Origin: Anaerovibrio sp.
Lineage (GTDB): Bacteria > Bacillota > Negativicutes > Selenomonadales > Selenomonadaceae
DNA: 5,478 bases
Direction of reading: 5' to 3'
NCBI GenBank assembly: GCA_016302095.1
Contig: JAEDOE010000102.1
Location: 1-5,478, forward strand
Shown: positions 1 through 5,478 of the stretch, one piece after another
How positions within the stretch are numbered: position 1 is the first letter of the stretch
Layout: each line of letters starts with the position of its first letter
Notes under the pieces: model-generated
Told to the model about the DNA's origin: nothing
What the model saw: the letters and a program-made list of their open reading frames with translations, nothing else
Databases searched by the model: none
Translations under genes and position numbers: made by a program

Positions 1-708
1 AATCATAGCCGACGGCCTCGGCGGACACCCCGGCACATACACATCCACCGGCACCACCTTGTCGGCAGCCCCCACGATGGCATAAGTATCACCATAGGTC
101 TCGCCACCTGCGGCACAGGCACCGCACGCCATTACCAGCCGCGGCTCCGGCATAGCCTCATAGCTCATCTTCAATGCCTGCTCCAGATTGCGCGTTACCA
201 CGCCTGTCACCATCAGCATATCTGCATGGCGCGGGGAAGCCACAAAAGCCACTCCATACCTATGCAAATCATAATAAGGATTGCCAAGGGCACCCATTTC
301 AAAATCACAGGCATTGCAGGAACCGGCATCCAGGTGGCGCACATGCAGGGAACGCCCCAGCTTTTCCTGCAGCACATCTGCCAGTGCTTCCTGCCCGGCC
401 TCAATAAGATAAGGCATGGCATCCTCATGAGAATGCTGCAGCATATTGCCATCCTCCCTGCCTTCTTCCAAGGCAGCCATAGCACATGCCTCTACACACT
501 TGCCGCAGAAAATGCATTTCTTGTAATCAATCTTATACCCGCTGCCCTCAACCTGAAAAGCTCCTACCGGGCATGCCCTCTGGCACTTTGGCAAAAGGCT
601 TTCCTCTACACTGCCTGACAGCTTGCCGCGAAAACGCTGGCTGCCGCTGAGGGAAACCGGTTCCGTGGCTATTTTATCGCGAAAAATTCTTTCCAATACC
701 TTAAACAC
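1..708 (-). CDS. hyfI: Fused ferredoxin-domain / [NiFe] hydrogenase small subunit (HyfH-HyfI fusion), C-terminus cut by window edge
   Basis: This is the electron-transfer subunit of a group 4 hydrogenase; 236 codons are visible and the frame is still open at base 1. Numbering is from GTG 708. Residues 1-80 resemble the start of HyfH/HycF: MFKVLERIF parallels E. coli HyfH MLKLLKTIM, and FRGK follows near residue 26. A complete 4Fe-4S motif is C65, C68, C71, C75. The motif before it keeps only C42 and C46 (CQRACP); the first two cysteines are E36 and L39. Residues from about 110 are NuoB/HyfI-like: SCNACDFE (C131, C134), VMACGACAAGG (C195, C198) and VPGCPPRP (C228), which supply the proximal cluster. 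It starts 12 bases after hyfG stops. I chose GTG 708 because AAGGAGG (716-722) lies 7 bases before it; ATG 714 is in frame but only 1 base from that site. Probably only a short tail is missing. Function is secure by family; the fusion is read directly from one continuous frame. Confidence 0.93.
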   Translation of the reverse strand, partial: MFKVLERIFRDKIATEPVSLSGSQRFRGKLSGSVEESLLPKCQRACPVGAFQVEGSGYKIDYKKCIFCGKCVEACAMAALEEGREDGNMLQHSHEDAMPYLIEAGQEALADVLQEKLGRSLHVRHLDAGSCNACDFEMGALGNPYYDLHRYGVAFVASPRHADMLMVTGVVTRNLEQALKMSYEAMPEPRLVMACGACAAGGETYGDTYAIVGAADKVVPVDVYVPGCPPRPSAMI

Positions 709-715
709 AGTCATC

Positions 716-722
716 CCTCCTT
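716..722 (-). promoter_or_regulatory. Ribosome binding site for the hyfHI fusion, overlapping the hyfG stop
   Basis: The minus strand reads TAAGGAGGGATGACTGTG. The first three bases are the hyfG stop codon and AAGGAGG overlaps it. The site is 1 base from the ATG at 714 (too close) and 7 bases from the GTG at 708 (ideal), so it favours the GTG start. Its position implies that ribosomes finishing hyfG are handed on to the next gene. Confidence 0.75.
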
Positions 723-2241
723 AGCGGTCGATACAAGCATAGCAAAGCTCAAAGCTCTTGTTGATTAGTGGAAAATCAGGAATAATATCTCCCTGCACTG
801 CAATGGTCAGGGCAGGCCAGTTAGGATAGGAAGCACTACGGACAAAGAGCCTGTCAATCCTGCCAGTCTCATCAAGAGCCACATAATGGAAATTGCTGCC
901 CCGTGGCGACTCGCAGATACCCCATGCCTCTCCGGCACCATAAGCCATATCAGCATGCAGCGGCATCCCCTGACAATTTCTCAGCATCTCAAGAAGCTTG
1001 TCAACCATCTCAAAGGAAGCAGACAGCTCCCCAATGCGCACCAGCAGCCTTGCCGCCACATCCCCCATGGTCTTGGTATACGGCTGGAAGTCCAGCTCCG
1101 GGTACACCCCGAAGGCAAAATCACTGCGGCTGTCATGGGCATAGCCGCTGGCCCTGGCCCCCACGCCAACCATGGCCAGATCCACAGCCGTCTGATGGCG
1201 GATGATGCCCGTAGTCTGCACGCGGTTCTGGAAATTCTCCTGCTCCCGGAACATGGTAGCCAAATCCTCCACGCCCTCGGCAGTTGCATCCATCAAGCTA
1301 TGGATTTCCTCAATCAGCTCAGGGGTAATGTCCTGACGGACTCCCCCCGGCACAATCACGCCCCGGAGGAAGCGATTGCCAGCCACGGCTTCGCAAAGCC
1401 TCATCAAACGCTCTTTGAGCCTTGAACCCAAACTGATAGCAGGATTAAAGCCCACGCCTGCCGGCATGTTGCCCAAATCACCTACATGATTTACAATGCG
1501 TTCCAGCTCCGACAGCAGGGTGCGGATAATCTCCGCCCTTCGCGGCACGCTGACACCTGCCACCTTTTCCACCGCCTGGCAGAAGCTCCAGGTATTAGAC
1601 ACGCTGCAGGCACCGCAGATGCGCTCCACAATATGCAAGGCTTCCTCCGGCGTTTTACCCTCTACGGCTTTCTCTATACCGCGGTGGGTAAAGAACAGCT
1701 TGGCATCCAGCTGCAGCATGGCCTCACCGGCCTGGCTGAAGCGGAAATGCCCCGGCTCGATGATGCCTGCATGAATAGGCCCTACAGGCACTTCAAAAAG
1801 CCCCTGCCCCTTGGCGGAGCGCACCTTGAACTTCCGCTCGCCCCGCACCTTGGCATTGACCTTCACAGACTTCCGCAGTGGATAAAAGCCCTCCGGGAAG
1901 CTCTCATGCAGTACCAAAGGACGCAAATCAGGATGCCCCTCCGGCACCAGGCCGAACATATCATGGATTTCTCTCTCGTACCAGGCAGCAGCCGGGATGG
2001 CATGGGTGATGCTCTGATAGCTCAGGAAGCCCTCCGGATTAAACACCGCCTTGACCACCTGCATGTCCTTCTTCTCAGGAATCTCAAAATAGCAATAAAT
2101 AGCATAGCCGGTGCCCTGGGCTGTTTCATCCCTGCCAAACATGGCAGTCAGCGGATGGCGTCCCCCGTCATAGACACGCACTGCCGTCTCCAGCAATGCC
2201 TCCGGCGCAATCACATGGTCAACATGTGCCATACGCTCCAT
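721..2241 (-). CDS. hyfG: Group 4 [NiFe] hydrogenase catalytic large subunit (HyfG/HycE-like)
   Basis: This subunit carries the Ni-Fe site that interconverts protons and H2, on the cytoplasmic arm of the complex. With the ATG at 2241 it has 506 residues. Residues 1 to about 150 are a NuoC-like (30 kDa) domain with YEREIHDMFG (88-97) and GHPDLR (102-107). The rest is NuoD-like (49 kDa), with GPIHAGIIEPGHF (154-166) and HRGIEK (186-191). Ni-Fe ligands are C209 and C212 in RICGACSVSN, and C500 and C503 in ELCYACIDR. The pendant active-site arginine fits R447 in ESPRG. The motif's usual histidine (CxxCxxxH) is N216. The protein ends at R506, exactly after the second motif, whereas E. coli HycE/HyfG (about 570 residues) carry a tail removed by a protease. 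TTG 2244 is also in frame, but the ATG overlaps the hyfF stop (TGATG) and is preferred. Family assignment is very secure; full activity with N216 is inferred. Confidence 0.96.
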   Translation of the reverse strand: MERMAHVDHVIAPEALLETAVRVYDGGRHPLTAMFGRDETAQGTGYAIYCYFEIPEKKDMQVVKAVFNPEGFLSYQSITHAIPAAAWYEREIHDMFGLVPEGHPDLRPLVLHESFPEGFYPLRKSVKVNAKVRGERKFKVRSAKGQGLFEVPVGPIHAGIIEPGHFRFSQAGEAMLQLDAKLFFTHRGIEKAVEGKTPEEALHIVERICGACSVSNTWSFCQAVEKVAGVSVPRRAEIIRTLLSELERIVNHVGDLGNMPAGVGFNPAISLGSRLKERLMRLCEAVAGNRFLRGVIVPGGVRQDITPELIEEIHSLMDATAEGVEDLATMFREQENFQNRVQTTGIIRHQTAVDLAMVGVGARASGYAHDSRSDFAFGVYPELDFQPYTKTMGDVAARLLVRIGELSASFEMVDKLLEMLRNCQGMPLHADMAYGAGEAWGICESPRGSNFHYVALDETGRIDRLFVRSASYPNWPALTIAVQGDIIPDFPLINKSFELCYACIDR

Positions 2242-3743
2242 CAATACACACCTCCCAGAACAATCTGTGCCGCATGAGTCAGCAGGTTATTCAGCACCGC
2301 AATCTCACTGAGCCCGGCACTGGCCACGCAGCTAAAGAGCAAAAGCCCTGCCAGCACAGCGGAATCCACGAAGCCAAACAGCTCCCCGGAGCTCTTTCTC
2401 TTGGCCTGACCGCCAAACATGCGCATGACATGGTACAGAATACCAATCAGCATGCCAGCCAGCAACAGCAGCATTAAAATGCCCAGCCACGGATGCTCCG
2501 CCTGGAAAAAGCCGAAAATAATATAGAATTTGCTGAAGAACACACCGATTGGCGGCATACCAAGAATACCCACGATGCCCAGCAGCCAGAACAAGGCCGT
2601 CCGCGGTGTCTGAGTCATCATGCCATGGATACGCATCATATTCTTGGTGCCAAACTCCTCCATGATAGTACCGGCCGTGTAAAACAGGGAATACTTCACC
2701 AAAGCGTGATTAAACATGTGCAGCAGCATAGCCTGGGCGGCCATCGGCACAAAAAGCCCTAAACCTGCCACCATCAGGCCGAAATTCTCCATGGAGGAAT
2801 ACGCCAGCATGCGCTTTACATCCCTCTGCACCAGCACAAAAGGCACTGCCGCCGCCACTGTAAAGAGGCCGAAGAACAGGCACAGGCCGCTGATGAAATC
2901 CACCCCGATGGATGGCAGCAGGATGATGATGTTCCTTATCAGCACATAGATGGCGCAGATACACAGGGAGCCGGACAAAAGGCCGCTGGTCAGTGCCGGT
3001 GCCTCGGAATGGGCATCCGGCAGCCAGGCATGCATTGGCGCCAATCCCACCTTTGTGCCATAACCCACAAAGAGGAAGCAGAAGGCGAACTTGGCCATAG
3101 CCGGGTCAATGCTGTCCACATGCTGGGCAAGATACAGCCAGTTCAGAGGATTGGCCGGCCCGATATTGGTCAGCTGGATGTAGTAAACGAGAATTGTTCC
3201 CAAAAGAGCAAGACAGATGCCCACGGTGCAGACCATGACATACTTCCAGGTAGCCTCCAACGAAGTACGGGTAAACTTGAACGCCACCAGCAGGGCAGAT
3301 ACCAGGGTAGTTGCCTCGATGGCAACCCACATCAGGCCCAGGTTATTCACCGTCACCACCACAAACATAATCCACACAAACATGTGGGACAGGGCATAAA
3401 AACGCCCCTCCAGCCGCCCGAAGCGGCGCAGGTAGCCATACCGCTTGTTGGTGTCCCTGTCCAGATACGCCTTGCTGGTCCAGGCAAAGGCAAGGTACAG
3501 GGTGCCGATAATCAGCAGCATCCAGACACTGAGGGCATCCAGATACAGGTATTCATCCCCGTAGGGAGTATTCACATCAAAGGCCGTCACCAGCAGGAAA
3601 AGCGCTGCCGCCACAGAGGTGGCAGTCAGGCGGTTCAGCCAGTGCAGCACATTCCTTGACAGCATATTTGTTGCCGAAACCAGACTGAAGACGACAGGCA
3701 ACAAAAGTATGATATAGATAAGGTCACTTATACTAAAATTCAT
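2241..3743 (-). CDS. hyfF: Hydrogenase-4 antiporter-like membrane subunit (HyfF-like, NuoL/M/N family)
   Basis: An integral membrane protein of 500 residues (E. coli HyfF is about 526), made almost entirely of hydrophobic helices. It belongs to the proton-conducting family shared by complex I NuoL/M/N and Mrp antiporters, and is expected to move H+ or Na+ as the hydrogenase turns over. Residues matching the family's ion path are present: E143 in WVAIEATTL (the TM5 glutamate), K231 in GTKVGLAPMHAWLPDAHSEA (the TM7 lysine and the family signature), K310 in QRDVKRMLAYSS, H343/H347/K350 in HMFNHALVK, and K405 in GVFFSKF (the TM12 lysine). The order hyfE-hyfF-hyfG matches E. coli hyf. The gene starts 4 bases after the hyfE stop and its TGA shares one base with the hyfG ATG. 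HyfF rather than HyfB or HyfD is inferred from position and length; the family itself is clear. Confidence 0.94.
   Translation of the reverse strand: MNFSISDLIYIILLLPVVFSLVSATNMLSRNVLHWLNRLTATSVAAALFLLVTAFDVNTPYGDEYLYLDALSVWMLLIIGTLYLAFAWTSKAYLDRDTNKRYGYLRRFGRLEGRFYALSHMFVWIMFVVVTVNNLGLMWVAIEATTLVSALLVAFKFTRTSLEATWKYVMVCTVGICLALLGTILVYYIQLTNIGPANPLNWLYLAQHVDSIDPAMAKFAFCFLFVGYGTKVGLAPMHAWLPDAHSEAPALTSGLLSGSLCICAIYVLIRNIIILLPSIGVDFISGLCLFFGLFTVAAAVPFVLVQRDVKRMLAYSSMENFGLMVAGLGLFVPMAAQAMLLHMFNHALVKYSLFYTAGTIMEEFGTKNMMRIHGMMTQTPRTALFWLLGIVGILGMPPIGVFFSKFYIIFGFFQAEHPWLGILMLLLLAGMLIGILYHVMRMFGGQAKRKSSGELFGFVDSAVLAGLLLFSCVASAGLSEIAVLNNLLTHAAQIVLGGVY
2251..2256 (-). promoter_or_regulatory. Ribosome binding site for hyfG
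   Basis: GGGAGG on the minus strand lies inside the end of hyfF, 9 bases before ATG 2241 and 6 bases before TTG 2244. Both spacings are usable. ATG is the stronger codon and forms a TGATG overlap with the hyfF stop, so I take ATG as the start. Confidence 0.65.
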
Positions 3744-3747
3744 CTCA

Positions 3748-4377
3748 TTACCCCTTCAGCTTTTTCATTACACTCGTATCAGTAGTCATAAAGGACAGGC
3801 GCATTCTGGAGGTCAGGATAACCAGCACCACTACCGCAATCAGCACATCCAGGAAAACACCCAGCTCCACCACCAGCGGCAGTCCCTCCGTCATCAGGAG
3901 TCCCAGCAGGTAAATGCCGTTCTCCAGGGTAATCAGCCCCACAATCTGGATGATGGCACGCTTTCTCAGCACCATCAGTGAAAGTCCCGTCATAATCATC
4001 AGGATAGAAGCTGCAATAATATCACGTCCCACAGAGCCAGGCAGCAGCCGCTCCACAATGGCATAGCCCAGCACCAGAAACAGTGCCGCCGCCATAGTTG
4101 AGTAGTTGACGTTGCTCTCGGACAAAATCTCACGCTCGTTGGTCAGCTTGCCCACCAGATTCCACACCGCCCCCGGGATAAAGATAACCTTTACCGCCAG
4201 CGTCAAAAGCCCCGGCAGCATGGCATGGAGGCCGCCCCCATGGGACAAGCCCAGCCAGAAGCAGGCACAGGCAATAATCAATGACTGGCTGGCAAGGCAG
4301 ATGACTGCCCGCCGCAAATCCGTAATTCTGGTCTGCAGAAAAACTACAAGAACCAGGAACACTACCAAATAATCCAC
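3748..4377 (-). CDS. hyfE: Hydrogenase-4 membrane subunit HyfE (NuoK-like C-terminal half)
   Basis: A small, very hydrophobic membrane protein of 209 residues from GTG 4377 (E. coli HyfE: 216), part of the membrane arm linking the NuoH-like anchor to the antiporter subunits. Features shared with E. coli HyfE are the ASQSL motif after the first helix, K63 in LAVKVIFIPG, the acidic membrane residues E152 in LENGIYLL and E171/D177 in LVVELGVFLDVLIAV, and a C-terminal LKG. The last third resembles NuoK/MrpC. Start choice: the open frame reaches back to a TTG at 4404 inside hyfC, but no ribosome site precedes that codon. A strong AAGGAGG (4389-4395) sits downstream of the TTG and 11 bases before GTG 4377. 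The first helix begins directly after the GTG. TTG 4368 is another possibility. The family call is secure; the exact start is likely but not certain. Confidence 0.92.
   Translation of the reverse strand: MDYLVVFLVLVVFLQTRITDLRRAVICLASQSLIIACACFWLGLSHGGGLHAMLPGLLTLAVKVIFIPGAVWNLVGKLTNEREILSESNVNYSTMAAALFLVLGYAIVERLLPGSVGRDIIAASILMIMTGLSLMVLRKRAIIQIVGLITLENGIYLLGLLMTEGLPLVVELGVFLDVLIAVVVLVILTSRMRLSFMTTDTSVMKKLKG
3751..3756 (-). promoter_or_regulatory. Weak ribosome binding site for hyfF
   Basis: AAGGGG on the minus strand, within the last codons of hyfE, lies 7 bases before ATG 3743. The match is imperfect but the spacing is good. With only 4 bases between the hyfE stop and this start, re-initiation by ribosomes leaving hyfE is likely to help. 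Confidence 0.5.
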
Positions 4378-4388
4378 TTTCTCCCAGT

Positions 4389-4395
4389 CCTCCTT
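4389..4395 (-). promoter_or_regulatory. Ribosome binding site for hyfE, overlapping the hyfC stop
   Basis: A perfect AAGGAGG on the minus strand overlaps the hyfC TAA stop, reading TAAGGAGG, the same arrangement as at the hyfG/hyfHI junction. It lies 11 bases before GTG 4377, slightly long but usable. Being downstream of TTG 4404, it rules against that codon as the start. Confidence 0.7.
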
Positions 4396-5278
4396 ACTCC
4401 GCAATAATCGCCAGAAGCAGCAGCACTATTGCCGCCCCCAGATAAACACGCACCTTAAAGAGGCGCATCTTGTTGTTGAGGATTTCCACAATGCCTATCA
4501 GCACCGCCCCAAACAGGATTTTCACTGCCAGAGGCACAGCCAGCGGCAGATAAAGTGCACCGAACAAGGTCAGGAACACCATGATTTTCAGCATGCTGCC
4601 CAGATGGATAAGAGTCAGCAAAGGACCGGAATACTCCAGGGTCATGCCCTCATGAATCATGGTCAGCTCCAGATGGGTGTCAGGGTTATCCACCGGCAGG
4701 CGGCTGTTCTCCGCCAGAATCACCAGAAAGAACGCCACGCAGGCAAGAGCCGCCGACACGGTAAAATACGCCCCATCATAGTCAATCACCATGCTGGACA
4801 GGGTGGTAGAATGATACCGCAGGCTGTTGATGAGGATAGCCAGCATCACAGCAGGCTCCACCAGCACGGAGATATAAATCTCGCGGGAGCCACCCATGCC
4901 ACCGAAAGAGGTGGCAGCATCCATGGAGGACAGCGTCATAAAGAAACGCCCCAGGGCAAGGATATAGACAAAGACAAAAGCATCGCTGATGCTCACCTGC
5001 CCTGCCAGAAACCCCGGCACCATAGAAGCCGCCAAAAAGCTGGTCACAAAGTACGCCACCGGCGCCAGAATGAAAATCACGCTGGTATGGGGCGTCAGGA
5101 TAGTAGGTTTCTTCCACCATTTCCGCAAATCAAAATACTCCTGCAGCACGCTGGCACCCTGCCTTTTCTGCAAGAACGCCTTTACCTTGTTGATAATGCC
5201 GGCAATCAAAGGCGCAAAAGCCAGCAGCACCAGGGCCTGTACTATATTAAGCCCCAGACCTTCCAGAATGTAGCCCAT
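4394..5278 (-). CDS. hyfC: Hydrogenase-4 membrane anchor subunit (HyfC/HycD-like, NuoH family)
   Basis: An integral membrane protein of 294 residues (E. coli HyfC about 315, HycD about 307) with roughly eight hydrophobic segments. It is the NuoH (ND1) counterpart that docks the catalytic arm onto the membrane and starts the chain of charged residues leading to the antiporter subunits. Signatures visible: QKRQGASVLQEYFDLRKWWK after the first helix (the NuoH loop RRGPPLLQPYYDLLK), SFGGMGGSREIYISVLVEPA (E133, E141), and AENSRLPVDNP (E190, R193, D197) followed by THLELTMIHEGMTLEYSGP (H202, E204, E210, E215). The ATG at 5278 shares its A with the preceding hyfB-like stop (TAATG), a typical coupling overlap. 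The next gene is hyfE, not hyfD. The call is secure at family level; the HyfC label follows from the neighbours. Confidence 0.95.
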   Translation of the reverse strand: MGYILEGLGLNIVQALVLLAFAPLIAGIINKVKAFLQKRQGASVLQEYFDLRKWWKKPTILTPHTSVIFILAPVAYFVTSFLAASMVPGFLAGQVSISDAFVFVYILALGRFFMTLSSMDAATSFGGMGGSREIYISVLVEPAVMLAILINSLRYHSTTLSSMVIDYDGAYFTVSAALACVAFFLVILAENSRLPVDNPDTHLELTMIHEGMTLEYSGPLLTLIHLGSMLKIMVFLTLFGALYLPLAVPLAVKILFGAVLIGIVEILNNKMRLFKVRVYLGAAIVLLLLAIIAE

Positions 5279-5478
5279 TATAATACCCCCCAGATAAGCA
5301 CGCAGATCATGGCAATCATGGTATAGCCGATATACAGGCTCACACTGCCCTCCTGAATGTGGCGGAAAGCGGAGGATGAGCTGATCATCCAGGTCTGTAC
5401 CGGCTTGTACAATTTCTCAGTAAACAAATCAGGAATCTCCAGATGCACCTTCAGCTTGCGGCCGAAATAATCATGCTC
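5278..5478 (-). CDS. hyfB: C-terminal end of a HyfB-like antiporter subunit (NuoL/M/N family), cut by window edge
   Basis: Only the last 66 residues are in the window, beginning EHDYFGRKLKV and ending IWGVL before TAA at 5278-5280. They form a polar, partly amphipathic stretch, then HIQEGSVSLYIGYTMIAMIC and one final hydrophobic helix. This is how HyfB/HycC-type subunits end: a basic linker, a G-x-x-x-L-Y segment, then the last membrane helix. Position directly before hyfC matches hyfB-hyfC in E. coli. None of the family's ion-path glutamates or lysines fall within this fragment, so the identification rests on the tail and the gene order. The stop overlaps the hyfC start by one base. The frame runs intact to the right edge; nothing suggests a pseudogene. 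Confidence 0.8.
   Translation of the reverse strand, partial: EHDYFGRKLKVHLEIPDLFTEKLYKPVQTWMISSSSAFRHIQEGSVSLYIGYTMIAMICVLIWGVL
5286..5291 (-). promoter_or_regulatory. Possible weak ribosome binding site for hyfC
   Basis: A GGGGGG run on the minus strand, in the last codons of the hyfB-like gene, lies 7 bases before ATG 5278. It can pair with the 16S tail only with a G-U wobble. The TAATG overlap suggests that hyfC depends mostly on ribosomes arriving from the upstream gene. Confidence 0.35.

Larger units (their letters stand above)
1..5478 (-). other. Single hydrogenase operon segment (hyfB'-C-E-F-G-HI')
   Basis: All six genes read the same way with junctions of +1 base overlap (hyfB/hyfC), a 16-base gap to the chosen hyfE start (or an 11-base overlap if TTG 4404 is used), a 4-base gap (hyfE/hyfF), a 1-base overlap (hyfF/hyfG) and a 12-base gap (hyfG/hyfHI). 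No stretch outside coding sequence is long enough to hold a promoter, terminator, RNA gene or mobile element. The operon continues past both edges. A hyfA-like ferredoxin gene or a promoter would be expected to the right; maturation or partner genes might lie to the left. Confidence 0.9.

Noticed and set aside
226..618. Plus-strand open frame (130 codons) at the left end
   Set aside because: Opposite the ferredoxin/NuoB-like fusion, whose cysteine motifs show that the minus strand is the coding one.
711..723. Frameshift removing the C-terminal tail of hyfG
   Set aside because: The stop is embedded in a strong ribosome site followed at once by the next gene, and I saw no tail-like sequence in another frame. 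The short C-terminus looks original.
886..1425. Plus-strand open frame (179 codons), antisense to hyfG
   Set aside because: Shadow of the NuoD-like domain; no ribosome site or protein motif of its own was seen.
721..2241. Cysteine-less energy-converting hydrogenase-related (Ehr) complex
   Set aside because: C209, C212, C500 and C503 are all present, so the Ni-Fe site can be assembled; Ehr-type large subunits lack these ligands.
1486..2277. Long plus-strand open frame (263 codons), antisense to hyfG
   Set aside because: It lies opposite strongly conserved hyfG coding sequence, its protein shows no recognisable motif, and it is rich in His/Gln/Arg/Leu as expected from reading a coding strand backwards.
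3009..3659. Plus-strand open frame (216 codons), antisense to hyfF
   Set aside because: Same low-order His/Gln-rich composition; the opposite strand carries the antiporter signatures.
5286..5291. GGGGGG run as a slippery site for frameshifting near the end of the hyfB-like gene
   Set aside because: It encodes the normal Trp-Gly of the last helix just before the stop, and the hyfC start overlaps that stop in the usual way. No downstream structure was evident.
4604..5326. Plus-strand open frame (240 codons), antisense to hyfC
   Set aside because: Extremely rich in His, Gln and Arg with no hydrophobic core or motif; it mirrors the hydrophobic codons of hyfC.
1..5478. Respiratory complex I (nuo) operon
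   Set aside because: NuoC and NuoD parts are fused, the large subunit has both CxxC pairs for Ni-Fe, and the order B-C-E-F-G-H/I is that of hydrogenase-4; true NuoD lacks these cysteines.

Overview
The window is a gap-free stretch of one operon, read entirely from the minus strand, that encodes a membrane-bound group 4 [NiFe] hydrogenase of the Hyf/Hyc (hydrogenase-4, formate hydrogenlyase) type. In transcription order, from high to low coordinates, it holds: the C-terminal end of a HyfB-like antiporter subunit (cut by the right edge), HyfC (NuoH-like membrane anchor), HyfE (NuoK-like small membrane protein), HyfF (NuoL/M/N-like ion-translocating subunit), HyfG (NuoC+NuoD-like catalytic large subunit), and a fused ferredoxin + NuoB-like small subunit (HyfH-HyfI fusion, cut by the left edge).

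The genes are packed with overlaps of 1 to 3 bases or gaps of 4 to 12 bases, so there is no room for internal promoters or terminators. Any operon promoter lies to the right of the window. Long plus-strand open frames are antisense shadows of the hyf genes.

Expected working: the ferredoxin/small-subunit protein passes electrons to the Ni-Fe site in HyfG. This peripheral arm sits on the membrane module HyfB/C/E/F, so that H2 production (or uptake) can be coupled to H+ or Na+ movement. The four Ni-Fe cysteines (C209, C212, C500, C503) are all present, so this looks like a true hydrogenase rather than complex I or a cysteine-less hydrogenase-related complex. The electron donor (formate dehydrogenase, ferredoxin or CO dehydrogenase) is not visible here.

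Departures from the E. coli hyf plan: no hyfD between hyfC and hyfE; HyfH and HyfI joined in one chain; the first iron-sulfur motif of the HyfH part has lost two cysteines; the large subunit stops exactly at the arginine of its C-terminal Ni-binding motif, with no cleavable tail; and the usual histidine of its N-terminal Ni-binding motif is asparagine. Two of the genes (hyfE and hyfHI) most likely begin at GTG codons set by strong AAGGAGG sites.

Organism: a strict or facultative anaerobe with strong Shine-Dalgarno sites. A fermentative Firmicutes member such as a Negativicutes (Selenomonas-like) species is a guess from general resemblance, not something the window proves.
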